Source of the DNA: Rhizophagus clarus
Lineage: Eukaryota; Glomeromycota; Glomeromycetes; Glomerales; Glomeraceae
Length of the DNA: 64,000 nucleotides
NCBI GenBank assembly: GCA_015698045.1
Contig: BLAL01000194.1
Location: forward strand, 1,426,001-1,490,000
Reading direction: 5' to 3'
Part shown: piece by piece, positions 1 through 12,060 of the stretch
How positions within the stretch are numbered: the stretch's first letter is position 1
How the letters are laid out: every line of letters starts with the position of its first letter
Translations under genes and position numbers: made by a program
Notes under the pieces: model-generated
Told to the model about the DNA's origin: nothing
What the model saw: the letters and a program-made list of their open reading frames with translations, nothing else
The model's database searches: none

Positions 1-39
1 GGAATTACACCCGGTAGACGTATCGTTAAGGTAAAATAG
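1..39 (+). CDS. Possible 3' end of a gene cut by the window edge
   Basis: Frame 1 is open from the first base to a TAG at 37-39 and would encode a short basic tail ending in PGRRIVKVK. Base composition is less AT-rich than what follows, which suggests coding sequence. It is only 12 codons long and could equally be chance; no function can be assigned. Confidence 0.2.
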   Translation, partial: GITPGRRIVKVK

Positions 40-160
40 ATTTAATAAATACCTAGTTTAATTCTATTCATATATTATGTTATTTATTTCATTTGTGAGT
101 AACCATGAGTACATTCTAATCACAAAAAATTAAGTGCTCGATTTTACCATAATGTTTCGT

Positions 161-208
161 AATACTTACGAGCACATAATGCTAAATACTTACAAGCACG
201 TAATACTA
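161..208. repeat. 24-bp imperfect tandem repeat, two copies
   Basis: Positions 161-184 and 185-208 are near-identical 24-bp units sharing AATACTTAC, AGCAC and TAAT.CTA. The repeat lies in a gene-free spacer and no function is evident. Confidence 0.5.
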
Positions 209-3200
209 GATTCAAAGCAGCGAAGCCGCTTCGGACCTTCTAACGGTCTCATCACTAGTGATTATTACATTATGAGTGAACTTGAGTCATGATGTATATA
301 ATATCATATCTGACTCAGTAGTTGAGTCAGTATAAAAAATCGTTACGTGTAACTATTATTAAAAATAGTTTTCATCTACCCATTTTAGTTCTATTGTGCT
401 ATACACCAGTTTCTCTTTCTCATTAGAATCTTCTTTGATAAAATTTTTACCTCATTATTGCCGTTATGCCGCTATGAGATCATTTTGTAGACTGATCACA
501 ACGAACACCGCGAATACAACTTTTTAAACTTGAGGAGTAACTAGTCACATTTTAAATTTGGGATTGTTCGGTCACGGCAACGATATAGAAATTTAAACTG
601 AATTAGACCAATTATTTAAACAGAACAATTATCTTTTCTAAAATTAAAAATACATAGAAACTAATGATACTTTCATAAAATATACGCTATGAAAAAAGTT
701 TATTCTTCGTATATACGTTCTAGTCGATTATAAATTATAACCTTGGACTTATCGACTTATTCATAATAAAAATGTATTAAATGTATTGCATATAAATAAA
801 TTTTGTGATTGGTATAATAAATTTGGCGTTATTACACACCATGTGTAGAATTATGCACAGTAAACTCGGTACAGTATCATATTATGCTTTTTTTCCTTCA
901 TATAAAAAATGAGATATTTTTCTACCTGCAAAGAAATTGTAACATGGAGATAGACTTTTCCTTTTTCCATTTTTTTTCCAGAGTATCTATTTTATCACAA
1001 CCTGTGCAGTACCTCATAAAGGAAATAGAGAACAACACTAAGAGCAAATCACAACGCAAGAGAGAAAATTATCTTTTCTTTTCTTTAACATTTTTTTTTT
1101 ATTTTTTTTTTTATTTCTTTAACTGGTGTGTGGCAGCTAATTAAAATAAAAATTTGACCAGAATTATTTCAATTATTCCTAAATTTCATATACCCTCTAG
1201 TCAAGGTCTTATTGAACTATTTACTTTTTCCATAATACGAATAGCACGTATTTTTTTCGTGTTATATTTGTTATCGTGTTATCATGCTATATAGCAGATG
1301 ATTTACACGAGACAGGCTTTCATTTTCATATTACGCATCGTCGCATCTATGTAGAACTTCTTTAAGGTTAATGCCGGATTAATATATATCTCTATTGTTT
1401 CCCAAGATTTGAATGCCCCTTCTTCTGACGGTAATTTGTAAGTGGGATTTTTTATTGTTCTTCAACAAAATCGTACCTGTAGTACGGTGGTGGTGCACTA
1501 CAAAAATATAACGACTTTAAATTCAGGTCAGTTATTACTTCTCCATAAGGCTACACTTTTATCATTAATAAGTATAACCGTGCACCCTAATCATTTCAAA
1601 CTTAATAGATAATGTTTCAATCATGTCTCGCGTAGTGAATAAATGATAATATGAGATAAAATAACAAATTTTCATACTGTTAAAAAAATCGTAATAATAA
1701 TTTATTATATCATAATATTATATTATACAAAAACTTTTTTACAGACTACATATTACATGATAGATCATCGGACGATGCAGGGGCGGATCACAATATTTAT
1801 ATGGCTATTCAAATTACATTGCTCTTTTACCAATTTCTTTTTCCTCTTCTACAACTATTGAAGAAAACTTTTTTGTCTTCATTCAACTATTAATCATTTT
1901 TCTAGATAAATTAGCCACAGGCACAGTAAATATCTTAAATGTTCAACAATACAATATTATCGCGCCTGCGGCTTACTAACTATAATAATCGATCAAAATT
2001 TTTAAAGTTATAAAAAAAAAAAAAAAGAATTATAGAAGGTACAACAATAGAATTTGTGCATTTCTGTAAAAGACGTTACTACAAAAAAAAAAGCAGCGAT
2101 TTGCAGGCTGAGCGTTATTAGTCGTAGAATTTGCAACATGTTGTGCTGTGCATTATAATTCCTTTTAATTTTATTGGTGAATCTTTAAAGATGTGTTAAA
2201 TAGATGAAACTAACTATGAACAAACAAAATGTCGATCATAATAATACATGTTGATATTATGAATCACGTACTACCACACATTGATCTTCTGAACTACATA
2301 ATAATTAAAAACTGTGGCGAACCGGGTCCGGATGATTGATATTCCAGGAATTATGGGTAAAACCAAATACTGTGTATATTTTAAGAAAACCTCTGTTACT
2401 ATTATGAGTAAATTAATATAAACTTTAAAAATATAACCATTTATGGGTTACGCAGTACGATAATTTGCAATGGTAAACAAAAAAAAAAAAATATTACTAA
2501 AACCCTTGTAATCCGATAGGTAATTAGTATGTTACAAGAAATAAAATTCATAGTTTTAAATGATTTTTTTTTTTTTCGTTAGATTATTAATATTATATTC
2601 GTTTCGAAATTAATTTATCGTTGTATAATTTATAAGTGTGAAATTCTGAGGTTTTACCAGATTTATCCGTTCCTTTCACCTCATTTTCGATTAAAAAAAA
2701 AAAAATAAAAATTTGGTAAATGATAGGTCTAAGAAGAATTAACAAAAAAAAAAAAAGAATGAACTTGTTTCAATTACAGGATCAAATTTTATTGGACCGT
2801 TACACATTTTTATTTAAAAAAAATATTCGTTTTTACAGATTTCTTGTTACGATATTCATTTCCAAATTATTACATTAAAATGAAAAAAATTATTATGGAT
2901 ATATATAAAAATAAAATAAATTTGTTTATTACACATCGTACCAAGGATAGGATCGGGTATTTATTAAACAAAGAATAGGATGTCATTTTTTTTATAAAAA
3001 CAATTAAAGCCCTTTGATATTCTTTTGTTTTAAATGTCGCTCATTCGTGTCTGACATAAATAAAATCGGACTGCGTAAAACTTTAATTTATCTCCTTGAC
3101 CATAATAAAAAAAAAGTTATTAAGGTTCATTAATTAGTCAATTTCGTGTATTCCTTTTTTGAAAAAAAAGTGAATAGATAAATCGGTTATTATGAACGTT

Positions 3201-3703
3201 ACAGTAATGTCTCACCCTGATAATGATAATGAACTCCAAGTGTCATGAATCACACGTACCACAATTTATTTTTATCAAACTCCGATCAAGAAAGATGAAT
3301 TAAAGCTCACATGCAAAGAAAATGACTTGACTTATTTTTTATCTTCTTTAATTATTGGCTCATGATTATTATAAGTTAAAAGATAATCAAAAAATTTTAT
3401 AAATGTTCGGCGCTTTAGGAATTCCTAAGTCCGACTATTGAACACAGCAATTATGATTGTGACTCATTACTTTACAATACTCGTTGTTTAAATTTTGAAC
3501 TTCATTTCCATATTTGGATCGTTCTTTCCCATATTTATCTTTCTCTCACTTTATCATATTATATTATAAATCCTTATTCTGCGGATAAAAATCAAAAGTT
3601 ATTTAAACAGTGAGAGAAGTTTTCAACTTTATTTTTTTTTTTTTTCATTCCTAATTATTCAAAAATATCCATTTTTATTAATTTACGATCTCAATTAATC
3701 ATC
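209..3703. other. Gene-poor AT-rich spacer upstream of the AAA ATPase gene
   Basis: About 3.5 kb with no convincing gene. It has many A or T homopolymer runs. A short open stretch on the minus strand at about 1310-1466 reads like coding sequence (it contains EEGAFKSWETIEIYI) and may be a relic of a mobile-element protein, but it is bounded by stops and was not identified. The roughly 86-codon F-rich open frame at 884-1144 is compositionally driven. The last 100 bp before 3704 contain a T-rich tract that may belong to the promoter or leader of the next gene. Confidence 0.6.
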
Positions 3704-4234
3704 ATGTCTCAATATTCTGAAGTCTTTCAACCTTTTATTGAATTATTCACTCATTCTCAAGTGAATACGGTTCTTTTAGCATGGTTACCAATAAAATTTG
3801 GTCCATACATGACTGGAATTATGTCAGTTGATATGTTTTTAACAAGTGTTATAGCATCAGGGATTTCTACTTTAGCTCTCGCACTATATAAATTTATTAG
3901 TTTAAGGACATTCGCTGATCAAGTGAAAAATGAAAATACTGTAACAGTTCAACTTGAATATTATTATGAAGGAATTTATGGTGATTTATCTGCTAGTATA
4001 TTTTATGAAGCTTTATCTTGGTTAATTTCTAAACAAACAAAAAGTTTGGATAAAGGTGCATTTATTGTACGACATACAAATTCAATTGATAATGATAAGA
4101 ATGATGATGAATGTACTCCTCCAGGTTTTAATATTCTTCCTGAAAAAAATCAACAAATTACTATTGAATATAAAGGATTAAAATTTGATGTTTCATTTAG
4201 TATGCCCCCTGAAGAAAACAAAGAGGAAAATAAA

Positions 4235-4267
<33 letters not shown>

Positions 4268-5902
4268 TATTTTCATAATTACGATCATTATTATGGAAGT
4301 TCAACAACAAGAAATAAACCAAAACCTTCAATTTTTATTACAACTACTAAAGAATCGAGTACAAGTATTGATATTATAACTGATTATTTAAATGAAATTA
4401 CACGATCTTACTTAGAAACTCAAAGAAAAATGAAAGTTCGTTCAAGATATGAAAGAAATAGTTCTTATTGGTGTCACGTTCAATCATTATCTTGCGTTAG
4501 AAATTTAGATAGTGTCGCATTAGATGAATCACAAGAAATTTTATTAAAAAGAGAATTAGAAACGTTTATAAATGATAAAGATTTTTATGATAGAATTGGT
4601 ATACCTTATCGACGCGGTATTTTATTATATGGAAAACCAGGAACAGGAAAAACTAGTTTAATCAATGCTATTTCTTCACATTTATCTCGTGATACTTATT
4701 ATTTAAATCTTAAGACCATTACGGATGATAATGAATTAAGTGCTGCATTTAGTTCGGTTCCTGCTAATCAAATTATTGTACTTGAAGATGTTGATACACA
4801 ATCAAAAGTTTTACATAAACGAACAAAAAAAAGTTCATTTTTTAGTGTTATGGAATCCTTATCTATCGATAAAAAAGACACTTCTAATCCAACTGGTCCA
4901 AATGTTGGTCCAACAGGTCCATCATTATTTTCAAAATTTAGTTTATCAACTTTTTTGGGTTGTTTGGATGGTAATATTTTAGCTGAAGGAAATATTATTA
5001 TAATGACAACAAATCACGTTGAACATCTTGATCCGGCTTGTATTCGTCCTGGTCGTATGGATGTACATCTTAACCTTGGTTATTGTACTCGTTATCAAAT
5101 TAGAAAAATGTATAAAGCTGTTTGTGAAAATCCTGAAGCCGAATTTCCTAAAGAGATTCTTGAAAAAATTCCCGAAAGATTATTACCTCCTTGTGAAGTT
5201 ATGATGGCTATGGTTTTATATCGTAATGATATTCATCTTATTCCAGAAAAGATTTATGAATTAGTTTTAAAATACAAAGATATGACACCTGAAGAAATTG
5301 CAAAACGAATGGAAGATGAAGCTTTACAAGAAGCACAACGTATTAGTGAAGCGTTCATAGAATCGGAAGAGAAGAAAGATGAAGTTAAAGAGGAAATAAA
5401 AGATGAAAATCAAGAGAAGAAAGAGGAAATAAAAGACGAAAATCAGGAGAAGAAAGAAGAAGTAAAGGAGGAAGTAAAAGATGAAAAGAAGGATGAAAAA
5501 GATGAAGTTAAAGATGAAAATGAAGTGAATAAAGAAGAAGTTAAAGTCGAAAACCAGGAGAAGAAAGAAGAAGTTAAAGAGGAAGTCAAAATCGAAAACA
5601 AGAATAGAGAAGAGGATAAAGAGAAAAGAGAGGTTATTGAAGACGATAAGGAGAAGAAAGAGGAAATTAAGGAGGATGAAAACAAAGATGAGAAAGAAGT
5701 TAAAGATGAAAGTAAGGAAAAGAAAGAGGATATCGATACCAAAGACGAAAACAAGAATAATGAAGAGAAAATTACAAATGAAAATGAAAATAAAAACAAA
5801 ATAGAAATCAATAAGGAGGAAAACATAATAGAAGAAATAATTAAAAAAGAAGTTGAAAAAGAGAGAATAATAAAATGTGAATTAATTAATAAAGAAGAAT
5901 AG
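3704..5902 (+). CDS. BCS1-like AAA ATPase with long Lys/Glu-rich C-terminal tail
   Basis: Single-exon gene of 732 codons. A hydrophobic N-terminal segment (about residues 25-65) is followed by a BCS1-type N domain and then an AAA core. The core has Walker A GKPGTGKT at about residue 310, Walker B IIVLEDVD at about 355-362, and the second region of homology DPACIRPGRMD at about 444, which carries the arginine finger. BCS1 proteins of the mitochondrial inner membrane help insert the Rieske protein into complex III, but fungi also carry many BCS1-like paralogues of unknown role. Two additions are unusual. A polyasparagine run is encoded by an AAT microsatellite at about 4232-4268. A tail of about 190 residues from about residue 545 consists mostly of KEE/KDE repeats and carries no hydrophobic core. 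Human BCS1L has about 419 residues, so this is an expanded paralogue. The AAA fold is certain; the substrate and the mitochondrial location are inferred. Confidence 0.88.
4232..4268 (+). repeat. AAT trinucleotide microsatellite inside the AAA gene
   Basis: About twelve tandem AAT codons encode a polyasparagine run between the N domain and the AAA core. The length is probably polymorphic between strains. Confidence 0.85.
5360..5800 (+). repeat. Lys/Glu-coding minisatellite in the AAA gene tail
   Basis: Repeated variants of the block encoding NQEKKEE(I/V)K(D/E)E, for example around 5400, 5440 and 5550. The purine-only bias explains the long Ser/Phe-rich open frame on the opposite strand, which is not a gene. 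Confidence 0.75.
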
Positions 5903-6056
5903 TAGACAAAGTAGAAATAACAAAATATTATTGTTATAATGTAATTAGTTTTTTTTTATTTAATTTCATCCGTTTAACTTTATATAATAAACTTTAATGT
6001 AAACATTATTAAAATGCTATACTAGAAACTTTTAGAGTCTTACCATTATCAAATCC

Positions 6057-6240
6057 ACGCACTATTCATGAAGATTAATCCAAATGAATAAATATCTGCT
6101 GCTTCTATGTCTTAATATCCATGTCTTTATTTTGTATTGGTATTGAATTGGATTATTAGACGTTATTGTAGGTATAATCACATTGGTGTCTCATAAGGTC
6201 TTTTCACTATTTATCTTGTTGATATTCCACTAAAGTATAA
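6057..6240 (-). pseudogene. Relic of a protein kinase domain (subdomain IX)
   Basis: The minus strand of about 6057-6106 reads EAADIYSFGLIFMN, which matches the conserved ADIYSFG.IM segment after the APE motif of Rhizophagus-type tyrosine-kinase-like proteins. Frame changes and stops occur on both sides, and the upstream 100 bp (to about 6240) contain only broken pieces. This is a dead fragment of a dispersed kinase family. Confidence 0.6.
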
Positions 6241-6284
6241 GATTTAATGCTTATTCATTTTTGAAATTTTAAAGACATCCATCC

Positions 6285-6480
6285 ATTCAAGTGACTTTTA
6301 ATTCTGGTGAAATTAACGATAATTCCAGCCCAAATCAGAGATTTGACGCAGCTGATTTACTCTTGCTGCGGCCGAATGCTAATCTGGCAGTTTTGCGGCC
6401 ATTAGTATTGCGTTAAATAAGGAATTCTTCGCTACTGAATTGTATTGATTGCCGCACGAAAACGTATTATTGCTAGTTTT
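6285..6480. repeat. GC-richer segment, possible end of a dispersed element
   Basis: A stretch clearly less AT-rich than its surroundings, with two GCGGCC sites and several short inverted words (ATTAGTATT/AATGCTAAT). It abuts the kinase relic, which suggests insertion into it. No matching second terminus was found nearby, so the element type is unknown. Confidence 0.3.
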
Positions 6481-7374
6481 TAGTTCGTTCAAGGGCTAAA
6501 AAGAAGTAAATTTGGGATTTATGAATTAATTATAATTAATAATAAATAATTAATTATATGGAACGAAAGCGAAGGACAATTTATTGTACTATTATAATGC
6601 TAGCCCATGTATTCTCTATCCACGCCCCTGCTTTTTTCTTTTCTTGTAACCTGGAACGTAATGTCTTAACGGTTTATATATATATACAATCAATATTACG
6701 ATGTAGGAAGCTTAAGTTCAAATTAGTGCTCTAAATGAGGAACCTGTCCGTTATTTAATAATCAAAATTATAATTAATAGCAAATTCGCAATCAAAATGG
6801 ATCTATACAATATTTTTCCATAAATTTCGAACACTAGTTTTAGAATTACTTTCTGTAGTAGTAGTATCCTTATTCCTTATATCATATAAATTATATAGTT
6901 TATAGTGATTTTACACAAGCAATCAACCATCGTAAGGAAGATGATATAAATATGTATATAAACCAGTAGGATTAATTAAGGAAAGTAATTGTTAGTTATA
7001 AGATCCAAGTAATTTGCAAAGAAAGAAAATAAGTACAAAAGTAAAAAATATGTTTGAGGTTTACATTTTCTTCAATTTCGTCTTGAATTGAAAAAAATTC
7101 TTATCAGAATTAAACCATTATTTTGTAATCCCGTATAATTCCATCTTTTTCTACTTAATATTTACTCGAATAATGGTCAATTTAACATAAAAAGAGCATA
7201 ATCACGTAAATAACAATAATTTGTCATAAAATTTCACCGATTTTTTGAAATTTCAGGCTATCTATATATAAACTACTTAATTATTGTCAAACTTTCATAT
7301 ACATTAAGTTTAGGCAATTAGAAATATGCGGGATTTAATAACCAGTATTTTTACAAGAAATCCAATATTGATCC

Positions 7375-7432
7375 ATTATTGGATGGGGATATCGGTTGAA
7401 GACCGATATCCGATAACTCCCCGTCCGATAAT
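7375..7432. repeat. 58-nt palindromic hairpin
   Basis: The outer arms 7375-7388 and 7419-7432 pair with two mismatches (ATTATTGGATGGGG against CCCCGTCCGATAAT). Inside, GGATATCGGT (7387-7396) and ACCGATATCC (7402-7411) are perfect inverted copies around a 5-nt loop. The structure could be a small foldback element or a transcribed hairpin. No gene explains it. Confidence 0.7.
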
Positions 7433-8890
7433 TATTTATTATTTCTCTCTATTTATTCTCTATTGCGAAAAGTACACGTAACTATAATATATGACTTATT
7501 ATATTGTCTACATCATGTTTTAGCCAATTTATTTTCTTACTTCTCAGCTTCAAAGGGAAGAATTAAACTTGTTAATTATTTAGGAGATTATTCTATATAC
7601 GGCAGAATTGCCCTAATAGAATATTTTATTGATGTAATTTTAGAGTTTATGAGAAAGCTTCGAAGCATTAATGCCTTATGAAAAAAAGGTGGTTTTGCTA
7701 TAGCACAGTATATTCTGCGATATTCATTAGATGATAATTAAAGTGTAAAGAAAGTGACTTTAAACTTTTAAGAAATATTTTAGTGAATGATACTTTTGCT
7801 TTCTTAATTTCATCTTATCGATTAATTGTATTTTATGAACATATTAAGATCACGTGTTAAACAAAGAAGGTTTTTGTACGTAAATCATTCGTTTTCTCTT
7901 TCGAAGAGATAGAAGCGCAATTCACAAACCATGACGCGCAAATGTATTGGGTTCATATTGTAGGTACACAAAGAAGCAAAAGGTAACAGAGCACCATTTG
8001 TTTGTAATACTTATTTAATTTACAAATCATTTATCTTTTAACAGCATTCACGACCGCGACACGAGAACCTCCATTCTCGATAAGAATGAACTTATTCTTA
8101 TTAGTATTGTCATCATTTTGTTTCCCTAAATGAACCACACGCGATTTTCATACGCATTTAAAGAAATGTAGTGTTCAATCTTATCCGCTAAATATTTACG
8201 GTGGATAAGAAATTAATTTATCTTATATAACAGGCTGAAGAACTTTCTATCTCAGGTAATCCAAAAAAATATGGAGAACAAAGAAAATGATCTAATAGTG
8301 ACAAAACACCAGCTAAATTGAAAAGCATCGAAAATATGGGGCTTGAGAGTATGATTCTTGAATCTAAAAGATTTTAGATGAGCTACAAATTTTTCTCCTG
8401 TGATATCAACTATAATACAATGCAACTAATTGCTATCTGTCACTAGAACCTTTTATATACAGATTTATTTATGTACAGGAGTTATCAGCTGACTTTTTTT
8501 CGAAGGATGAAGTTTTCGCATGATCTTATTAACGGAATTTTAATTGATTCCTAGAGATTTTTACATTTCCTTATTCGAGGCACTTTAATTAAGGTTCCTA
8601 GGGATTATTTATCAAGTCAAGCTTTTTGTGTGGTTGAAGTCTTATTTGTAGAGTACCCTTCCTATCATTCGTAATATGTTAGAAATAATTTATAGTACAA
8701 TTTTTCTATTATGTTTTCATGAAAAATACCGTTAAAGTATGTATATTTAATACGTTTAATCAAATTTGAACAATCCCACTTTATCCTTGATATTAATTGG
8801 ACATAACATGAATTCAATTCGAGATACTAAACGTTCAAAAAGTTTTTAATTCAACCTCCAAATGTAGTCTGCGTTACGTGAGGTTAATAT

Positions 8891-8916
8891 ATTTCTTTCT
8901 TTCTTTCTTTCTTTCT
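8891..8916. repeat. (TTTC)n microsatellite
   Basis: About six uninterrupted TTTC units. It sits close to the left limit of the nucleoside hydrolase duplication. Confidence 0.85.
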
Positions 8917-9178
8917 TCAATTCTTTAAGTAATTTGTTAATTAATCATGTTATTTCAAAATATCGAAAGAAACGTTGTATCCATTCGTTCGACTCACTTT
9001 TATTTGGAACTATAGTCGTGAGTCATTTGAAAAACAATCATAGTTCGATATTAAAAGGGATTGGGAAGCTTACTCTGATGTTGATTTATACGAAATTATC
9101 TCTCCATTTAAAAAATAATAGATGATTAATTGTACAAGTATTAAACAAGAAGATACCGATAATTTATTGTATCTGTAT

Positions 9179-9399
9179 TTAATGTTTCGGGCTAAACCTT
9201 TAAGCTCTGGCCCAGACTTTTTTAACTTTTTAATTTAATAGATTTGATTTATTTTATGTAAATAAGTGTGGCTAAAGTTAACAAATAAATTACAAGTTTC
9301 GCCCGTTGAAAAAAGTCCCTCTGTATTGCGCCTTTAAGTTTCGCCCATCTGCCCAAACTCAAAATATTTCCAAATTTGGGTTTCGCCCGAAACATTAGA
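9179..9399. mobile_element. hAT-like MITE with 8-bp target site duplication
   Basis: About 221 bp with terminal inverted repeats: AATGTTTCGGGCTAAACC at 9181-9198 and its inverse (one mismatch) at 9379-9396. The element is flanked by identical ATCTGTAT at 9171-9178 and 9400-9407. An 8-bp duplication is typical of the hAT superfamily. The element is too small to encode a transposase and is therefore non-autonomous. Internal GTTTCGCCC words recur. It lies about 100 bp beyond the 3' end of the nucleoside hydrolase gene, inside the region that was duplicated to 16.4-17.8 kb. The duplicate has no corresponding sequence. Confidence 0.85.
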
Positions 9400-9503
9400 A
9401 TCTGTATCATATAATCATTAAATAGTAATATATTATAAACTCTGCAAATTTATTAATTTATTTATTATAAATAATTAATTAAATCATCGATATAAATAAC
9501 GAA

Positions 9504-11200
9504 TTATTTTCCATTCTCGATATTCACTTCAGAATAATTAACATTAAAAGTGATTTTAAAAAAATTATCAACAAAAGATTTACCATTATAAGATTTAATA
9601 ACTTCGACATTATTAGCATTAACACCACTCCATATTTTAAGAGCTTCTTGTATCGGTTCTTCATTTGAACCAGGTCTTCTGTCAATTATAACCATACCTC
9701 TCGTATAAATTCCTTGGTTTTCAACCTTCATGTCAACAAATTCCGAAGTATATGATTGAGAATTATTTAATAACATATCAATTGCTAATGCTATTGCAGA
9801 TGGATCATGTAACTCCAGACCATGGACTCCACAAAATTCTTGCGTTTTCTTAAATGCGTGATCGATAAAAGCAGAAATAAAAATGCTAAGAGGTGTATTC
9901 AAAGATGTAATATATTTTGTAAAATCAGCACTCGATAAGAAAATATTGGTCGATACTAATTAAATCAACAAATAAATTTATTGTTATTGAGATGATGATA
10001 AAATGTTAACACATTCACAAACCATAAATTAAAGAAGAATCTTAATATTACCGTTTATTGGTAACACAGTAAGATACAACGGTAAAATTTCTTTACGCTT
10101 GAATCTTTCAACTTTACTTTGAACAGTTTCCGATGGAGAATAACCTTTAGTAGCTTCGGTCAAAATATTTGCCGCATCAGGGTCCGCAAAAAAATTAAAT
10201 TCTGCACAAGGCGTAACATTGCCAAAAGAATCGATAGACCCTCCTAAACAAATTATGTGTTTTACACGAGAAAATGTATATTTGTCTTTTTCATAAGCTA
10301 AAGCAAGATTTGTTAAAGGACCTAATCCAATAATTGTGATTGTGAATGGTGGAGAATTTTGTAATTGGTATAAAATTTCATCTACCGCATTTCGAGATGA
10401 CATTGTGTATCTATCTGATTTGAAATTTTCCCAATTTTCCGGTGCATAATGTGGATGCTTATTATAAAAAGAAAAAAGAGAATAAAATAAAATAAGTTAT
10501 TTTTAAATTTAAATATATTTTCGCTAAATTATTAATATTTTACTCCTTCAACTTTACCGTCATATGAATTTGTCCAAATCCGTCTAATCCATGAAAATTA
10601 ATCCCAAAGCATTCTGCGGCTTTAATAGGTTTATCCGCTCCTTTGATTTTCAAACCAATTAATTAAGATGCAAACAAAAAGAAATTGAATTATTGAATCA
10701 AAATACAAAAAAAAATCAAACCTATTGCAACGATAGGATTTGACCATTCAAATCTATTCAAGAGAATATTTCTCTCTTTATTCCATTGCTGCGGATCAAT
10801 TTGTTTAGGCGGTGATGCACTCTTTTGATATTCGATTTCTTTGTCAATAACATCAAACAATGTTACAAGGTTTCTTGTTACATGAGTAATCTCCGTATTT
10901 CCTTCAAATATCATTATTAACGGATAAATTTTAATTAGATTTTTATTGATTTGTAAAAAAAATCACTTATTGATGATTATTTAAGCGTACCGAATACAAG
11001 AGTAATTGCTTTAATATCTAATTGATATGAACTCAACGCCAAGTACAAAGCAAGCGCATCATCAATACCTTTTTTTTATACGTATAGAATCAAATTACAA
11101 CAACAACAAAAAAAATGATTTTATAAATATACAAATTTATAAAAAACTGTATACCGGGATCAGTATCTATTATAACAGGAAATGGTGAATGAGACACCAT
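9504..11200 (-). CDS. Inosine-uridine preferring nucleoside hydrolase, six exons
   Basis: Hydrolyses the N-glycosidic bond of ribonucleosides to base plus ribose in purine/pyrimidine salvage. Exons on the minus strand are 11200-11155, 11068-10991, 10901-10722, 10640-10558, 10457-10052 and 9955-9504. All junctions are GT..AG and the total is 1245 nt (414 residues). Exon 1 runs into exon 2 to give the family signature IDTDPGIDDA, the calcium-binding Asp cluster at the N-terminus. Later family features are GLGPLTNLALA, LGGS, an AEFNFFADPDAA block and ELHDPSAIA near the C-terminus, which holds the last metal-binding Asp. The protein is somewhat longer than bacterial members (about 310-340). No signal peptide is obvious. 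A degraded duplicate lies downstream at 16415-17840, so this copy is probably the surviving functional one. Confidence 0.92.
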
Positions 11201-12060
11201 TTTGTGCAAATGTTTCTTAAAAAAAAAAAAATGAATGTGGTTTTATATCCTTTTATTTCACGTAGATCACCTTGCGTGTAACTTTAACTTTATTAGAATT
11301 GTCGATTGTGCCATTGTGACTCACTATCGTCGTCTTTGACCTCCGTTTAGGTGTACATCCGAAAGTTTTATATGAACCTTTAAAAACGAATTATTTGATG
11401 TATTACAAGGCTTTAAATAGAATTTTCCTTCCTAATGAAGTTGTGTGTACATCATATCTATTTCAAACTTTTTTTTTGATATTTATGAATGTGAATGACA
11501 CAGTAAATAAAACTAAGGAGTCCACCGGACATTTTGCAATGACGAAACTAATCGGCATCAATTCAATTATCGAGCGGGCAGACATTTTGGTATCGCGTTT
11601 AAGAAATTTTTCCTCATGTTGTCAAACCGGATGCAACGGGAATTAGGATTATCACAAACAATTGTTGGTCGAACGAAGTGTTTTAATAATATTAAAAGAT
11701 TATGACAAAACTCTGGCTATGTCGAAGGTTAATCTCATTAACATAAGGAGTCACAAACTAAGGAGAATAATTACTTGGTATAATATTAGTTTTTTTATAA
11801 TTCGGAAAAAGGATTCTCCAAGATTTAAAAAATTAATTTTGATTATTAATTTCAATAGATAACATAAATAACATCGATTTTTCTTTTTCGATTGGGAGTA
11901 AAAATTTCTCTCAATTTAATGCGAAAATTTTGATTTATTGAATAAACCAAATTACCAGATTACGTGATTGTGATTCCGGCCAGAATTGAGAAATCACATG
12001 CATACATACAGTATAATGTGTGGTTTATCATAGTTTATCATATATTAGATATATATTGAT
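11201..12060. other. Spacer upstream of nucleoside hydrolase, unidentified short frames
   Basis: The first 90 bp (to about 11289) are promoter sequence shared with the duplicate at 17750-17840, including the common stretch GATCACCTTGCGTGTAACTT. Beyond that are two short open frames on the plus strand (11395-11646 and 11662-11862) in moderately AT-rich DNA. Neither shows a recognisable domain, and they look like chance or decayed frames. Confidence 0.45.

Larger units (their letters stand above)
5903..9503. other. 3.6-kb spacer with relics and small elements
   Basis: It contains the kinase relic, the GC-richer segment, a hairpin (7375-7432), a TTTC microsatellite (8891-8916) and a MITE (9179-9399), listed separately. 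The remainder is AT-rich, with only short open frames lacking recognisable motifs (for example 7463-7681). Confidence 0.6.

Noticed and set aside
884-1144. 86-codon plus-strand open frame
   Set aside because: Phe/Tyr runs come from T-tracts; there is no domain, no conserved start context and no neighbours that support it.
5443-5826. Long Ser/Phe-rich open frame on the minus strand
   Set aside because: It is the antisense of the Lys/Glu repeat tail of the AAA gene and exists only because purine-rich codons have no stops in reverse.
11395-11862. Two adjacent plus-strand frames as a gene with an intron
   Set aside because: No plausible donor/acceptor pair and no recognisable domain; the region is left as unidentified spacer.
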